From the NCBI RefSeq assembly GCF_021012795.1, contig NZ_VFYU01000021.1, positions 1 through 61,604 on the forward strand: 61,604 bases of DNA. The letters are read 5' to 3'. This document shows, in pieces, positions 18,924 to 27,128 of the stretch. The position numbers and the translations under genes were made by a program. The DNA comes from Psychrobacter sp. I-STPA10. GTDB taxonomy: Bacteria; Pseudomonadota; Gammaproteobacteria; Pseudomonadales; Moraxellaceae. The notes below the pieces were generated by a model, which saw only the letters and a program-made list of their open reading frames with translations, made no database searches and had not been told where the DNA came from. How positions within the stretch are numbered: the first letter of the stretch is position 1; each line of letters opens with the position of its first letter.

Positions 18924-20111
18924 TTATACAAAGCCAATTTTGGTTTTTTTCACCACCTCTTTAAAGCTGGCATCTTCAAAATTAGTCAACTCCGCCAAAG
19001 ACAACGGCTCATCAATCACCTCAGCCACATACGGCTCATCAGAATCAAGTGACAAATCATCATTCTTTAACTTCGCCTGAGCTTGCAAATAAGCATTGGC
19101 TTTTTCTACACTCAGCTCACGGAACTTATACTCCGCAATCAAGCGTCCTTTACGCAATAATGCCTCATCAATCTTAGAAATGTCCGAGTTAAAGGTACAA
19201 ATAAATTGACATTCCAAAATATCTGACAACATGCCATCGGCAATATTCAAAATTGATGACACCACATCGGTATGATTATTATCTGCTGTACGCTCAGCAA
19301 TATAATTCTCACAATCCTCTAGTACCAACACCGAATTTTTATTTTCCACCAACAGCGACATAAACTCAGGACTGGTCAATAATGCAATCATATTGGTTGG
19401 CACAAAAATAAACTGTTTACTTGGTACTTGGCTGGTTAACCATTTAATATAATTGGTCTTACCTGAGCCTGCGATACCATGCAATAGCACCACGCCTTTA
19501 TTTTCATTGGTCAAATGTTCTTTGATATGTTGATGCACAGGCAAAAAATCATCGTTATACATCAAATCCAAATCCACATGATAAGGCTTAATCTTATGCG
19601 TTTTTAACTCAAAGCCATCACAGGTTTTAAACAAAATCGCCACTTTGGATTCAGATGACACATACTTTTGTAAATATTCTGCTAAAAACTTATCCATCAA
19701 CACATCCATACCTGAGCGTGTGCAATCAAACGCAATGCGTATCACCCGTAGCATGCCACTATCAAACAACTCCACATCATATTCATTGGACAGATTTTGT
19801 GTAGCATGAATAAAAATCTCGTACTCAGGGTGAAAATAGCACAGCTCAGGCTGATAAAAGCGATTGTGCTGACTTGAATACACCAGTGGGGTAAAATCGG
19901 TACATTTCACAAAATCTTGCAACTGTGACTGACTAATCACCAAACTGTCATTGCCCAAATAAATGCCGTTGAACAAATAATCGAGCAAATAACTATACGA
20001 ATTGCCCTTTGCGCCCCAATACAATTTATCTGCCTTTTGGATACTCAAACGGTCGTCTTCAAACGACACAAAATGATAATCCCGATAATACTTTGACTCT
20101 AAAATCTTCAT
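18924..20111 (-). CDS. AAA-family ATPase next to rtcA
   Basis: The 395-residue protein has an unknown N-terminal half of about 190 residues and an AAA domain: Walker A GIAGSGKTNYIKWL (about 206-219), Walker B SVLVLEDCENY, and a sensor and Arg-finger-like stretch FICTFNSDISKIDEALLRKGRLIAEYKF-type (Asn sensor, then LLRKGR). The LRKGR pattern is typical of classical AAA proteins such as BCS1-like ones. It has no membrane segment. Its tight spacing to rtcA suggests one operon and a role in remodelling an RNA-repair substrate or complex, but that is inference. The partner and substrate are unknown. Confidence 0.85.
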   Translation of the reverse strand: MKILESKYYRDYHFVSFEDDRLSIQKADKLYWGAKGNSYSYLLDYLFNGIYLGNDSLVISQSQLQDFVKCTDFTPLVYSSQHNRFYQPELCYFHPEYEIFIHATQNLSNEYDVELFDSGMLRVIRIAFDCTRSGMDVLMDKFLAEYLQKYVSSESKVAILFKTCDGFELKTHKIKPYHVDLDLMYNDDFLPVHQHIKEHLTNENKGVVLLHGIAGSGKTNYIKWLTSQVPSKQFIFVPTNMIALLTSPEFMSLLVENKNSVLVLEDCENYIAERTADNNHTDVVSSILNIADGMLSDILECQFICTFNSDISKIDEALLRKGRLIAEYKFRELSVEKANAYLQAQAKLKNDDLSLDSDEPYVAEVIDEPLSLAELTNFEDASFKEVVKKTKIGFV

Positions 20112-20461
20112 AAAATAAATAACCTATAAGGTTTAATCAGTATCTTGCCTATTAATAAGCAATGTATAATGTATTAAAAAAATAAAATGAAACCGACTGT
20201 CAATGTCTGGTAGTAAGGTCTAAAAAGTACCTTGTACAGGGTAACAAGTGCGAGGCATGAAAAGTAAAAAAATACGCCTGCCCACAACGTGTTGCCAAGC
20301 CACTACAGTATATTTTCAACCCCCTGCTGTGGAGGTAATACGGGGTCTGACATTCGCCCAATCGGTTCCAAAGCGGTTGTTATTGTTGATACTAAATAGT
20401 TAAATATTTGACTATCAACAATAACCAAACTGTTAAAATGAATAATGAAAACCAAAAAAGC
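20112..20461. other. Gene-free stretch with inverted repeat
   Basis: These 350 bases lie between the AAA gene start and the DIP1984-like gene end. They hold a perfect 13-bp inverted repeat (GTTATTGTTGATA at 20379-20391 and its complement at 20413-20425). It could end transcription of the gene before it, although no T run follows. The 20215-20350 part has higher GC and no frame I can recognise; it may be decayed foreign DNA. A sigma54-like string (TTGGCAACACGTTGTGG) at about 20290-20306 on the minus strand lacks the -12 GC. Confidence 0.5.
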
Positions 20462-20932
20462 TTAATCAAGCAATTCAATTTGCCAATTACTCGCTTGAAT
20501 CAGCAAATTTAACTGGCGGATTTTCACTGCAAGGTCATCAGCTTGTTTTTGCAATGCAGATACCGATACTATCACGTTCCACTTAATTTCACGATAGCTA
20601 TAACGGTCTTCTTCTTGTCGAGTTGCCTCAATGGCATCGAGCAACATCTTATGGCGTGTTTCTAACATATCACGCTCCACCAATAGTGTCAGCATAGATT
20701 GCCCATTTTCCGTAGTGGCAGTAGCATTGGTGCGATGAATACGCTCTACTAGCTGATTAAGCTCGCTAATAATTTGGCTGGCTTGTAATAATAGCTCATT
20801 TGGGTCTTCGCTTGGTGTATCACCTTCTTGGACTTTCACATTATTACGAATACGCCCTTTGACTTGGGCTAGTTTTTTTTGCATATCACTACGGATTAAT
20901 AATGCTTCAGCAAGTTTCATTTTATTCTCCAT
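20462..20932 (-). CDS. DIP1984-family (septicolysin-like) coiled-coil protein
   Basis: The 156-residue all-helical protein reads MKLAEALLIRSDMQKKLAQV near its start, then VKVQEGDTPSEDPNELL and LVERIHRTNATA. This matches my memory of the DIP1984 family (related to septicolysin), whose biochemical role is not settled. Heptad-like spacing through most of the length suggests a coiled coil. Met5 of the longest frame (MKLAEA) may be the true start. It lies among the rtc-linked genes; whether it takes part in RNA repair is unknown. Confidence 0.65.
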   Translation of the reverse strand: MENKMKLAEALLIRSDMQKKLAQVKGRIRNNVKVQEGDTPSEDPNELLLQASQIISELNQLVERIHRTNATATTENGQSMLTLLVERDMLETRHKMLLDAIEATRQEEDRYSYREIKWNVIVSVSALQKQADDLAVKIRQLNLLIQASNWQIELLD

Positions 20933-20950
20933 TATTAGGTTATAGAGTTA

Positions 20951-21376
20951 TTAAGGTTGATAATCGTAATAAACGCCATCAACAAAAGCAAAGTTCTCTT
21001 TATTAATATTGTTTATATAAACTGTCTGTTTTTCTTTGGATTTATCACCGTCCATATCAACATAACTATCAACCTGATAACCATCATTGATTAATTTTTT
21101 AATAACATCAAATAACCAATGAGTGTTTTTTATTTCTATATCATCATTTATCCATTGTTTTAACTCTTGTGTTATATGATTTTTACTATCGTATAGCACA
21201 ATACATAAATCACAACTACAAGAATTTGGTGCACCTGTAGCAATACGATATTTGTATTGATGCTTTACATTATGAACATATCTTTCATCATCTGATGGTT
21301 CAAAAAATACCATTGCTGTGTTTAAAGTGGTTAAATCTAATGGGGCATCAGTACTTAGCACTAATTCATAACACAT
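20951..21376 (-). CDS. Unknown small protein, paralogue of 21870-22304
   Basis: The 141-residue soluble protein begins MCYELVLSTDAPLDL and has a Cys pair region CSCDLC (about residues 57-62). It ends with NKENFAFVDGVYYDY. The same frame (MC-x-x-V-x-ST-x-x-P-x-DL, a CxC, then WL/WI-acidic, DxIKxLLxDxYQVD) is seen in the gene at 21870-22304, so the two are divergent duplicates. No family recognised. The ribosome site AAGGAAAAACC lies before the ATG. Same strand as rtcB and rtcA. Confidence 0.7.
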   Translation of the reverse strand: MCYELVLSTDAPLDLTTLNTAMVFFEPSDDERYVHNVKHQYKYRIATGAPNSCSCDLCIVLYDSKNHITQELKQWINDDIEIKNTHWLFDVIKKLINDGYQVDSYVDMDGDKSKEKQTVYINNINKENFAFVDGVYYDYQP

Positions 21377-21424
21377 GGTTTTTCCTTAAAATAATAGTTT
21401 TTAAAATATTTTTAAAACGGTTTT

Positions 21425-21919
21425 TTAAATAAATTTATGATTGTTATAGTTTGTAAATTTAGATAATATTTCTTTTTCATTTGCTGTATTAGTGATGTGT
21501 AAAATTAATAAGTTTTTTAAATGAATGTTAGGGTGTGTGGCACATCTTATGACAAAATCAATAAACTCATTTGCAGTATCTGACTGATGACTGGTCGTCA
21601 TCACAAATTTTTCTTTTATTTCATGCTCAATATTATACATAACCAAGGTTTCATCAAACCAATCTTCCCATAGCTCACAATCAATACCCCATGTTAAAAC
21701 GTAATAACAAGGTTGATGAACCAGCCAGTGAATACAATCATTACGCAAATTATGGTCAGTAGGTTTATCTAAAATGATAGCAACCTTAAAATTTTCCCAT
21801 GTATCTATAACGGGCGGTATAAAGCCATTTTTGGTTATAGCATGATATTTTATATTTATCATAGAGGCATCACTCAAGGCAGTATTCAAAGTAGCTTTGA
21901 AATAAAAATGCAAATTCAT
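21425..21919 (-). CDS. Unknown small protein
   Basis: A 164-residue soluble protein with aromatic-rich segments (HWLVHQPCYYVLTWGIDCELW and EDWFDETLVMY). The longest frame overlaps the end of the preceding gene by 50 bases. Starting at Met20 (21862) would remove the overlap; neither start has a strong ribosome site. It lies between two paralogous genes (20951-21376 and 21870-22304), so the three probably form one small unit. No function can be given. Confidence 0.6.
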   Translation of the reverse strand: MNLHFYFKATLNTALSDASMINIKYHAITKNGFIPPVIDTWENFKVAIILDKPTDHNLRNDCIHWLVHQPCYYVLTWGIDCELWEDWFDETLVMYNIEHEIKEKFVMTTSHQSDTANEFIDFVIRCATHPNIHLKNLLILHITNTANEKEILSKFTNYNNHKFI

Positions 21920-22304
21920 TTCTGCTTATTTTATTAAGATTTATTTTCCCATAACTATGCACGTTGTCATCAGGCTGTTGAGTCGTCCAAATAGAAATAC
22001 AATCGACTTGATAAGAATCAGCTAATAGACATTTGATAGTGTCATAGACAAATTTTGTATTATCTAAACTATCTTCATCTTCTGTTAGCCATTCTTGTGG
22101 CTCGATCATACCCACATTGGGGTCTAAAACCCGAAAAAAGCATCCACAAGGGGAGTTTTTCTCAAATAAACGATATTGGTTATCATATTTTAATAGCGAT
22201 AATGGAGATTCAAAGCCAATATCTTTTGAAAAACAAACAGTATCATGTTGTATTTTGCTTAAATCTTCTGGGCTATTGGTGCTAATTACAATAAAATCAC
22301 ACAT
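21870..22304 (-). CDS. Unknown small protein, paralogue of 20951-21376
   Basis: The 144-residue protein opens MCDFIVISTNSPEDL and carries CGCFFRVLDPN, WLTEDEDSLDNTKFVYD and SYQVDCISIW. It shares its overall frame with the product of 20951-21376, including the CxC and the YQVD segment. It is soluble with no signal. It is the first of three small same-strand genes inserted between the rtcB-side paralogue cluster and the DIP1984-like gene. Function unknown. Confidence 0.7.
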   Translation of the reverse strand: MCDFIVISTNSPEDLSKIQHDTVCFSKDIGFESPLSLLKYDNQYRLFEKNSPCGCFFRVLDPNVGMIEPQEWLTEDEDSLDNTKFVYDTIKCLLADSYQVDCISIWTTQQPDDNVHSYGKINLNKISRNEFAFLFQSYFEYCLE

Positions 22305-22339
22305 GTATAATTCCTAAATAAATTTGGATATTTTTATGT

Positions 22340-23131
22340 TTAAAAAAAATCCAATAAATATTCATAATAAAAAATTTCTGCTTGAGTAAGATTGTCTATA
22401 CTATCTAAAGATAAATAAACCTTCTCTTTAAATAATTGAATGGTATTATCTGCCTTTGCCCATTGCTCTATTTTTATAGAAAAATCATCAGGGCTAAAGG
22501 GGTTATCATATTTACCAGTCCGACGATGGAAGTCGTAGAGCAAAAGATTGACATAATCAATAATTGCTTTAGGGTGTGCAGTAATACCTTCCCAAGTTTT
22601 AAATAAAAAATCAATATCTCGTAACCCTGCTAGATACCACATTAAAATAAACTCATCTAAATAAGAATGTTTAGATAAATCATTTTCAATGGCTGTTTTT
22701 TGTAAGTGTAATTTAGCAAAGCATTTTATTAGTTCAATCTCTTTATCTTGCCATAATTGAGGAGTATCAAGATACAACTTATCAAATATTAGCTCAATAC
22801 TATGGCGGATATAAGCATCTTTATTAAATAACTCAATCATTCTTGGTAATAAATATTTAATTTCCATTACCATAGTTTTTGGTATATCCCCTTTTTCTTC
22901 TAAAAAGTGATAGGGGGTGTTTTCTGCTGCATCTAAATAATCAAAAATAGCTTGAGTACGAATTTGATTAACAGGTGCCTTTTTTATTTGTTCAAGACTA
23001 TTGCCTGTTAAACAACAAGAAGTGCATACGCCTCTAACTTCTTGTATTTTGTATTGGCTAAAAGTAGTATAAAACTCTGCAATCAGTTGTTCTATTTTAT
23101 AATTAATATTATCTAGGTTTAGAGTTTTCAT
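22340..23131 (-). CDS. Unknown protein of the GVCxxCCL paralogue group, copy 3
   Basis: The 263-residue helical, soluble protein has the motif EVRGVCTSCCLTGNSLEQIK near residue 35, and blocks shared with the 24388-25185 product: IFDYLDAAE, IKYLLPRMIELFNK, SIELIFDKL and LWQDKEIELIKCFAKL. The three Cys could bind a metal. The ATG (23129-23131) overlaps the stop of the degraded copy before it (ATGA), as happens at 24388-24391, so the arrangement arose by tandem duplication. Translational coupling is likely. Function unknown. Confidence 0.75.
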   Translation of the reverse strand: MKTLNLDNINYKIEQLIAEFYTTFSQYKIQEVRGVCTSCCLTGNSLEQIKKAPVNQIRTQAIFDYLDAAENTPYHFLEEKGDIPKTMVMEIKYLLPRMIELFNKDAYIRHSIELIFDKLYLDTPQLWQDKEIELIKCFAKLHLQKTAIENDLSKHSYLDEFILMWYLAGLRDIDFLFKTWEGITAHPKAIIDYVNLLLYDFHRRTGKYDNPFSPDDFSIKIEQWAKADNTIQLFKEKVYLSLDSIDNLTQAEIFYYEYLLDFF

Positions 23132-23520
23132 GGTGGCGACTGATTTCCTTTAACTACTTATTTTAACTTGATTACAGAATCATAAGTTTGTAACTTCCAT
23201 TCATTTAATGATTCAATATTTTCAATGGCTATCTTTTAAAAATATAATATTGCAAAGCGTTTGATGATTTTAATTTCTTTATCTTTCCATACTAATACTT
23301 GGCTATCGAATATAACAGAAGAAATAGTCCAAACTGTATATTTATAATTCGAAGAATCGCCATTTTCAGTATCTAATACCTTTAAATATTATTCTAACCT
23401 AAACGATATTTAGTCCCTTAATTAAGGAGAGGAGGGATTGGAAAATACATCAGCTATTATTCATCATGTATCAGTATCTATGCTTAAGCAATGTTTTTAT
23501 TTACTTAAAGTCATTTCTGA

Positions 23521-23898
23521 TTACCTATTAAAATCCAAATAGATTTTCACTAACTCTTTGCTTTCACGATCTAATGATTTAGCTCTATTCCAAAAAATTT
23601 CTGATCCATAATAATTGTATAAATCACGTACAACTGAAGAATGATCGATTGCAGAACCATCATAAAACTCAAGAGAGATAAGTTCTGAAAATATTCTGTC
23701 ATCATTGAAAGATTCTCTTAGCATTCTACAGTAATCAATACTATTGCTCTTGGATGTAACTATTATTAACTCACTAACTTTTATACCATGCGTACCATAA
23801 TAACAATATCCATTATAATAAATCATAGTATTGTAGAGACCATAAAGTATAAAAGTGATTAATAAAAGAAATATTGGTAGTTTTTTTAAAGTATTCAC
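23521..23898 (-). CDS. Small single-pass membrane protein, unknown
   Basis: The 125-residue protein has one N-terminal hydrophobic segment (LPIFLLLITFILYGLYNTM, about residues 7-25) and a polar remainder with two Cys. It is either a secreted or a membrane-anchored small protein. It lies wholly inside the broken paralogue, directly behind a 3'-only gene fragment at 23933-24060. Fragment and gene probably arrived together. No family recognised. Confidence 0.55.
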   Translation of the reverse strand: MNTLKKLPIFLLLITFILYGLYNTMIYYNGYCYYGTHGIKVSELIIVTSKSNSIDYCRMLRESFNDDRIFSELISLEFYDGSAIDHSSVVRDLYNYYGSEIFWNRAKSLDRESKELVKIYLDFNR

Positions 23899-23932
23899 TA
23901 TCTCTTACTTTTTCACTGATTTGGTAAAATAG

Positions 23933-24060
23933 TAATAGTAATGTTATCTTTGCCAACAACCTTTAGTTGACCATAGTGTTTCATAAAAGCGAAAGGTTTT
24001 AGACCCTGTATTCCTCTTCTATCTTGAACACAGCTTGTGGAAGTAGTGTTAAGAATTTTT
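23933..24060 (-). pseudogene. 3' fragment of an unknown gene inserted in the broken paralogue
   Basis: Directly after the FDKFH stop of the paralogue fragment, an open frame without a start reads ILNTTSTSCVQDRRGIQGLK and ends LPNQ-stop near 23933. It looks like the true C-terminus of some longer protein. Followed by a small gene, this is the layout expected of a displaced toxin tail plus immunity gene, but neither half is recognised. Confidence 0.45.
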
Positions 24061-24387
24061 TCAATGAAATTTATCAAAATTAAGTTCTACAGAAAATCGA
24101 ATATTTTTACCTTCATTGAATAGTTCAACTATTCTGGGAATCAGATATTTAATTCCATTAATAACAGAATTTTCATCATAAACAACTGCATCTAAGTAAT
24201 CGTAAATAACTGACCTATCAAGACTGTTTAATGGCTCACTTTTAATCAGTTTTATATTTTTTTGGGATAGACAGCAATTTATACAAACGCCAGTAATATC
24301 ATCAATTTTTATCGTTTGCAAAAGTAGTATAAAACTCTGCAATCAGTTGCTCTATTTTATGATTAATATTATCTAGGTCTAGAGTTT

Positions 24388-25185
24388 TCATGGTGGCGAC
24401 TGATTTCCTTTAACTACTTCCTTTAACTTGAGTACAGAATCATAAGTTTGTAACTGCCATTCATTTAATGCATCAATATTCTCAATGGCTAAACTTACCT
24501 GCTTAAAAAATATATCTATAATTTCATCTGACATAGCCCAGTCAATCATCTTATTAGCAAGCTCTTCTGTTACGAAAGGTTGCGTATAATCACTATACTC
24601 AAGAAATTTATATTCACCATAATCAAACCAATAGCTAAGCATAGTTGCATAGTCATCGACCGCTTTGGGATAGTTTATCGCTTGTTGCCAAATTTTTAAT
24701 AAACAATCAATCTTTAATCCTGCCAAATGCCACATAATAAGCAGTTCATCTAAAAATTTGGATTTATCATTATCTAGGATTGTTTTTAGTAAGTTTAATT
24801 TTGCAAACTTTTGGATTAACTCTATCTCATGACTTTGCCATTTATCAGAAAAATTTAAATGAAGTTTGTCAAAATTAAGTTCTACAGAAAATCGAATATT
24901 TTCACCTTCATTGAATAGCTCAACTATTCTGGGAATTAGATATTTGATTTCATTGATGACAGCATTTTCATCATAAACAACTGCATCTAAGTAATCGTAA
25001 ATAATTGACCTATCAAGACTGTTTAAAGGCTCACTTTTAATCAGTTTGATATTTTTTTGAGAAAGACAGCAATTTATACAAACACCAGTAATATCATAAA
25101 TTTTATAGTTTGCAAAAGTGGTATAAAACTGTGCAATCAGTTGTCCTATTTCATTATCAAGCTTGTCTATATCAAAAGTGTCCAT
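24388..25185 (-). CDS. Unknown protein of the GVCxxCCL paralogue group, copy 1
   Basis: The 265-residue soluble helical protein shares its frame with the 22340-23131 product: DNEIGQLIAQFYTTFANYKI, DITGVCINCCLSQKNIKLI, IIYDYLDAVVYDENAV and EIELIQKFAKLNLLKT. Three Cys in GVCxNCC may bind a metal. It begins 31 bases after the CCA of the tRNA-like RNA at 25216-25490, and GGACA in its first codons could pair with the RNA's 3' end. Its TGA overlaps the ATG of the broken copy. Probably part of the rtcB transcript. Function unknown. Confidence 0.75.
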   Translation of the reverse strand: MDTFDIDKLDNEIGQLIAQFYTTFANYKIYDITGVCINCCLSQKNIKLIKSEPLNSLDRSIIYDYLDAVVYDENAVINEIKYLIPRIVELFNEGENIRFSVELNFDKLHLNFSDKWQSHEIELIQKFAKLNLLKTILDNDKSKFLDELLIMWHLAGLKIDCLLKIWQQAINYPKAVDDYATMLSYWFDYGEYKFLEYSDYTQPFVTEELANKMIDWAMSDEIIDIFFKQVSLAIENIDALNEWQLQTYDSVLKLKEVVKGNQSPP

Positions 25186-25215
25186 AATAGTCTTAATTTT
25201 TTAAATCCAAAAATA

Positions 25216-25490
25216 TGGTGGACATGACGGGAGTCGAACCCGCATCAATGTAATAACTGTCGTTTTTAGTCATACAGCCGAGAATGATATTGGCAAAACT
25301 GGTGCAATGGTAGACCCGTTTTCAGAGCCAGCAAAGCACTTTTAACCCGACTATCAAACCCACTTAGTTTTTAATTTATTGATGTCATTTATTCATTAAA
25401 TTAAAAATAACCTATTACACCTAGTTTTACCTAGACCACCGATCACATACAAGTTTTTGGTGGTGGCGTCCCCTGTTTGCCTACATGCCC
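25216..25490 (-). ncRNA. 275-nt tRNA-like structured RNA directly after rtcB
   Basis: Read on the minus strand, GGGCAUG (25490-25484) pairs over 7 bp with CAUGUCC (25226-25220), followed by A and an encoded CCA. After the 5' strand come UA, as at tRNA positions 8-9, and a 3-bp D-arm-like GGC/GCC with GGGG in the loop. Before the 3' strand is a perfect T-arm (GCGGG-UUCGACU-CCCGU). In place of the anticodon arm there are about 200 nt with a CCACC/GGUGG stem (18-nt loop), an 11-bp A/U hairpin (UUUUUAAUUUA/UAAAUUAAAAA) and AAAACGGGU/ACCAGUUUU. The T-arm end resembles that of tmRNA, but I find no tag frame and no tmRNA 5' signature. It starts 10 nt after the rtcB stop. Possible roles are an RtcB substrate, a stabilising 3' end, or a Y RNA relative. 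Confidence 0.55.
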
Positions 25491-25499
25491 GTAGCTTTT

Positions 25500-26732
25500 T
25501 TACCCCTTAACACACACCACTTGGCGTAGGGTATGCACCACTTCTACCAAATCTCGTTGGGCGTGCATCACCGCTTCAATGTCTTTATAAGCCGATGGGA
25601 TTTCATCAATCACATCTTTATCTTTACGACATTCTACGCCTTCGGTTTGGGCGATTTGGTCAGCAACAGTAAAGCGTTTTTTTGCCTCGGTACGCGACAG
25701 CACTCGACCTGCTCCATGTGAGCAAGAGCAAAATGACTCTTCGTTGCCTTTTCCACGTACGATAAAGGATTTTGCCCCCATCGAACCGGGGATAATTCCG
25801 TATTCACCGACTTTGGCTCGTACCGCCCCTTTGCGAGTCACAAACACTTCTTCGCCATAATGTTCTTCTTTTGCCACATAATTATGATGACAATTCACCG
25901 CTTTCACCTTAGCGTCAAAAGGTTTGTTAATCACTTCTCGCACCGCTTTAATGGCATTTTCCATCATAATTTCACGGTTTTTAAAGGCAAAGCGTTGTGC
26001 CCAACCCACCGCAAACCAATAATCATCAAAATGCTCTGTACCTTCAGGGAAATACGCCAAATCCTTATCAGGTAAGTTGATAAACCATTTACGCATATCC
26101 TCACGAGCCAACTCAATAAAATAACGCCCAATGGCATTACCCACACCACGAGAACCAGAATGTAGCATAATCCATACTTGCTGATGTTCATCAAGGCAAA
26201 TCTCAACAAAGTGGTTGCCTGTACCCAGAGTTCCTAAGTGGTTTAGGTTATTGGTATTTTTTAGGCGAGGGTGTTTTTCACACAATAGGTTAAAATCGTC
26301 GGTTAGCGTTTTCCAACCGTCTAGTACGGTATCAGTTGGATTTGACCATGCTCCTTTATCACGATTTGAACCACGTCCACGCACTTTGCTACGTCCATGT
26401 GGAATGGCTTTTTCCAACTCGCAACGTAGTCCATGCAAATTATCAGGCAAATCATTGGCGTTTAAGGTAGTTTGCACCGCCATCATGCCACAACCAATAT
26501 CCACGCCCACCGCTGATGGGATGATGGCTTCTTTGGTCGGGATAACACTACCGATAGTCGCCCCAATACCGACATGCACGTCAGGCATTACCGCCAGCCA
26601 TTTATAGATAAATGGCATTTGTGAAGCTTTGATAAGCTGGTCATGGGCTTTTTCATCGACTGGCACACCTTGCGTCCATAGACGGATTGGTGTTCCACCT
26701 TGTTGGATAACATTATGGTTGGCTGGTTGCAT
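25500..26732 (-). CDS. rtcB: RNA-splicing ligase RtcB
   Basis: RtcB joins RNA 2',3'-cyclic phosphate or 3'-phosphate ends to 5'-OH ends with GTP and Mn2+. The 410 residues carry all hallmarks: DVHVGIGATIGSVIP, the metal site GVDIGCGMMAVQT, GTLGTGNHFVEI, LHSGSRGVGNAIG, VNCHHNYVAKE, and the guanylylation His in CSCSHGAGRVLSRTEAKKRF. It has its own sigma54 promoter 90 bases upstream (26825-26842) and a terminator separates it from the ParB-like gene. The tRNA-like RNA follows the stop at once. rtcA lies 6.6 kb downstream on the same strand. Confidence 0.98.
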   Translation of the reverse strand: MQPANHNVIQQGGTPIRLWTQGVPVDEKAHDQLIKASQMPFIYKWLAVMPDVHVGIGATIGSVIPTKEAIIPSAVGVDIGCGMMAVQTTLNANDLPDNLHGLRCELEKAIPHGRSKVRGRGSNRDKGAWSNPTDTVLDGWKTLTDDFNLLCEKHPRLKNTNNLNHLGTLGTGNHFVEICLDEHQQVWIMLHSGSRGVGNAIGRYFIELAREDMRKWFINLPDKDLAYFPEGTEHFDDYWFAVGWAQRFAFKNREIMMENAIKAVREVINKPFDAKVKAVNCHHNYVAKEEHYGEEVFVTRKGAVRAKVGEYGIIPGSMGAKSFIVRGKGNEESFCSCSHGAGRVLSRTEAKKRFTVADQIAQTEGVECRKDKDVIDEIPSAYKDIEAVMHAQRDLVEVVHTLRQVVCVKG

Positions 26733-26824
26733 GAGGTTGTCCTTATTTGCTTTAAAAAAATGTACTTTGATAAAAGTCTCAATATAAAGTTATATCTTAC
26801 TTGTTATCTATGATATTTATACCA

Positions 26825-26842
26825 ATGCGAACAGCGTGCCAA
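26825..26842 (-). promoter_or_regulatory. Sigma54 (-24/-12) promoter of rtcB
   Basis: The minus strand reads TTGGCACGCTGTTCGCAT, with GG (-24) and GC (-12) exactly 10 bases apart, very close to the consensus TGGCACG-N4-TTGCW. It lies about 93 bases before the rtcB ATG. The 45 bases upstream match those at the rsr promoter at identical spacing. Confidence 0.88.
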
Positions 26843-27013
26843 CTTAAAAAATTTTAGTAAAAATATTTTGTAACTTATTGATTTTAAACGTATTTTTATT
26901 TTTATAAGGTTTTGATAATGGTTTTGCGGGATAGGGGTATTATGATGAATTTATATAAATATCTATATACATAGAATATTTTATATAAAAACAGATTGGA
27001 TATAATAGGCAAT

Positions 27014-27039
27014 AAAAAAGCCACTGTTAATACAATGGC
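27014..27039 (-). terminator. Terminator after the ParB-like gene
   Basis: On the minus strand GCCATTGT, a short loop and ACAGTGGC form a hairpin with one mismatch, followed by TTTTTT. It separates the ParB-like gene from the rtcB promoter. Confidence 0.8.
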
Positions 27040-27128
27040 GTAATGGCGGTTATAGTTAGAATTTGATGATTAGTGGTTTAAGACTATTTAAATGTTTTGT
27101 TGCTAAGTGGACGATAATATAAAAGGGA

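Larger units (their letters stand above)
23128..24391 (-). pseudogene. Broken middle copy of the GVCxxCCL paralogue group
   Basis: This copy starts with ATG at 24391 (MKTLDLDNINHKIEQLIAEF), nearly identical to copy 3, but a small insertion near 24317 shifts the frame after YTTFAND. The homologous sequence resumes in another frame (DDITGVCINCCLSQKNIKLI, ending FDKFH at 24061). It is then interrupted by unrelated DNA. Copy-like sequence returns at about 23390-23245 (VWKDKEIKIIKRFA) and 23240-23128 (AIENIESLNEWKLQTYDSV, then KLK-stop-VVKGNQSP). It is clearly inactive. The N-terminal part is closer to copy 3, the later parts to copy 1, so it may also be a recombinant. Confidence 0.8.

Noticed and set aside
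20290..20306. Third sigma54 promoter ahead of the AAA-rtcA pair
   Set aside because: TTGGCAACACGTTGTGG has the -24 GG, but the -12 GC is missing at the right spacing.
25216..25490. tmRNA (ssrA)
   Set aside because: The 3' end resembles tmRNA, but the 5' part lacks the typical GGATTCGAC region, no ANDENYALAA-like tag frame is found and the length is short. Kept as an unassigned tRNA-like RNA.
26215..26607. 130-residue frame opposite rtcB and similar frames opposite leuS, macB, macA and fimV
   Set aside because: They lie antisense to clearly real genes, have no ribosome sites and no family resemblance.
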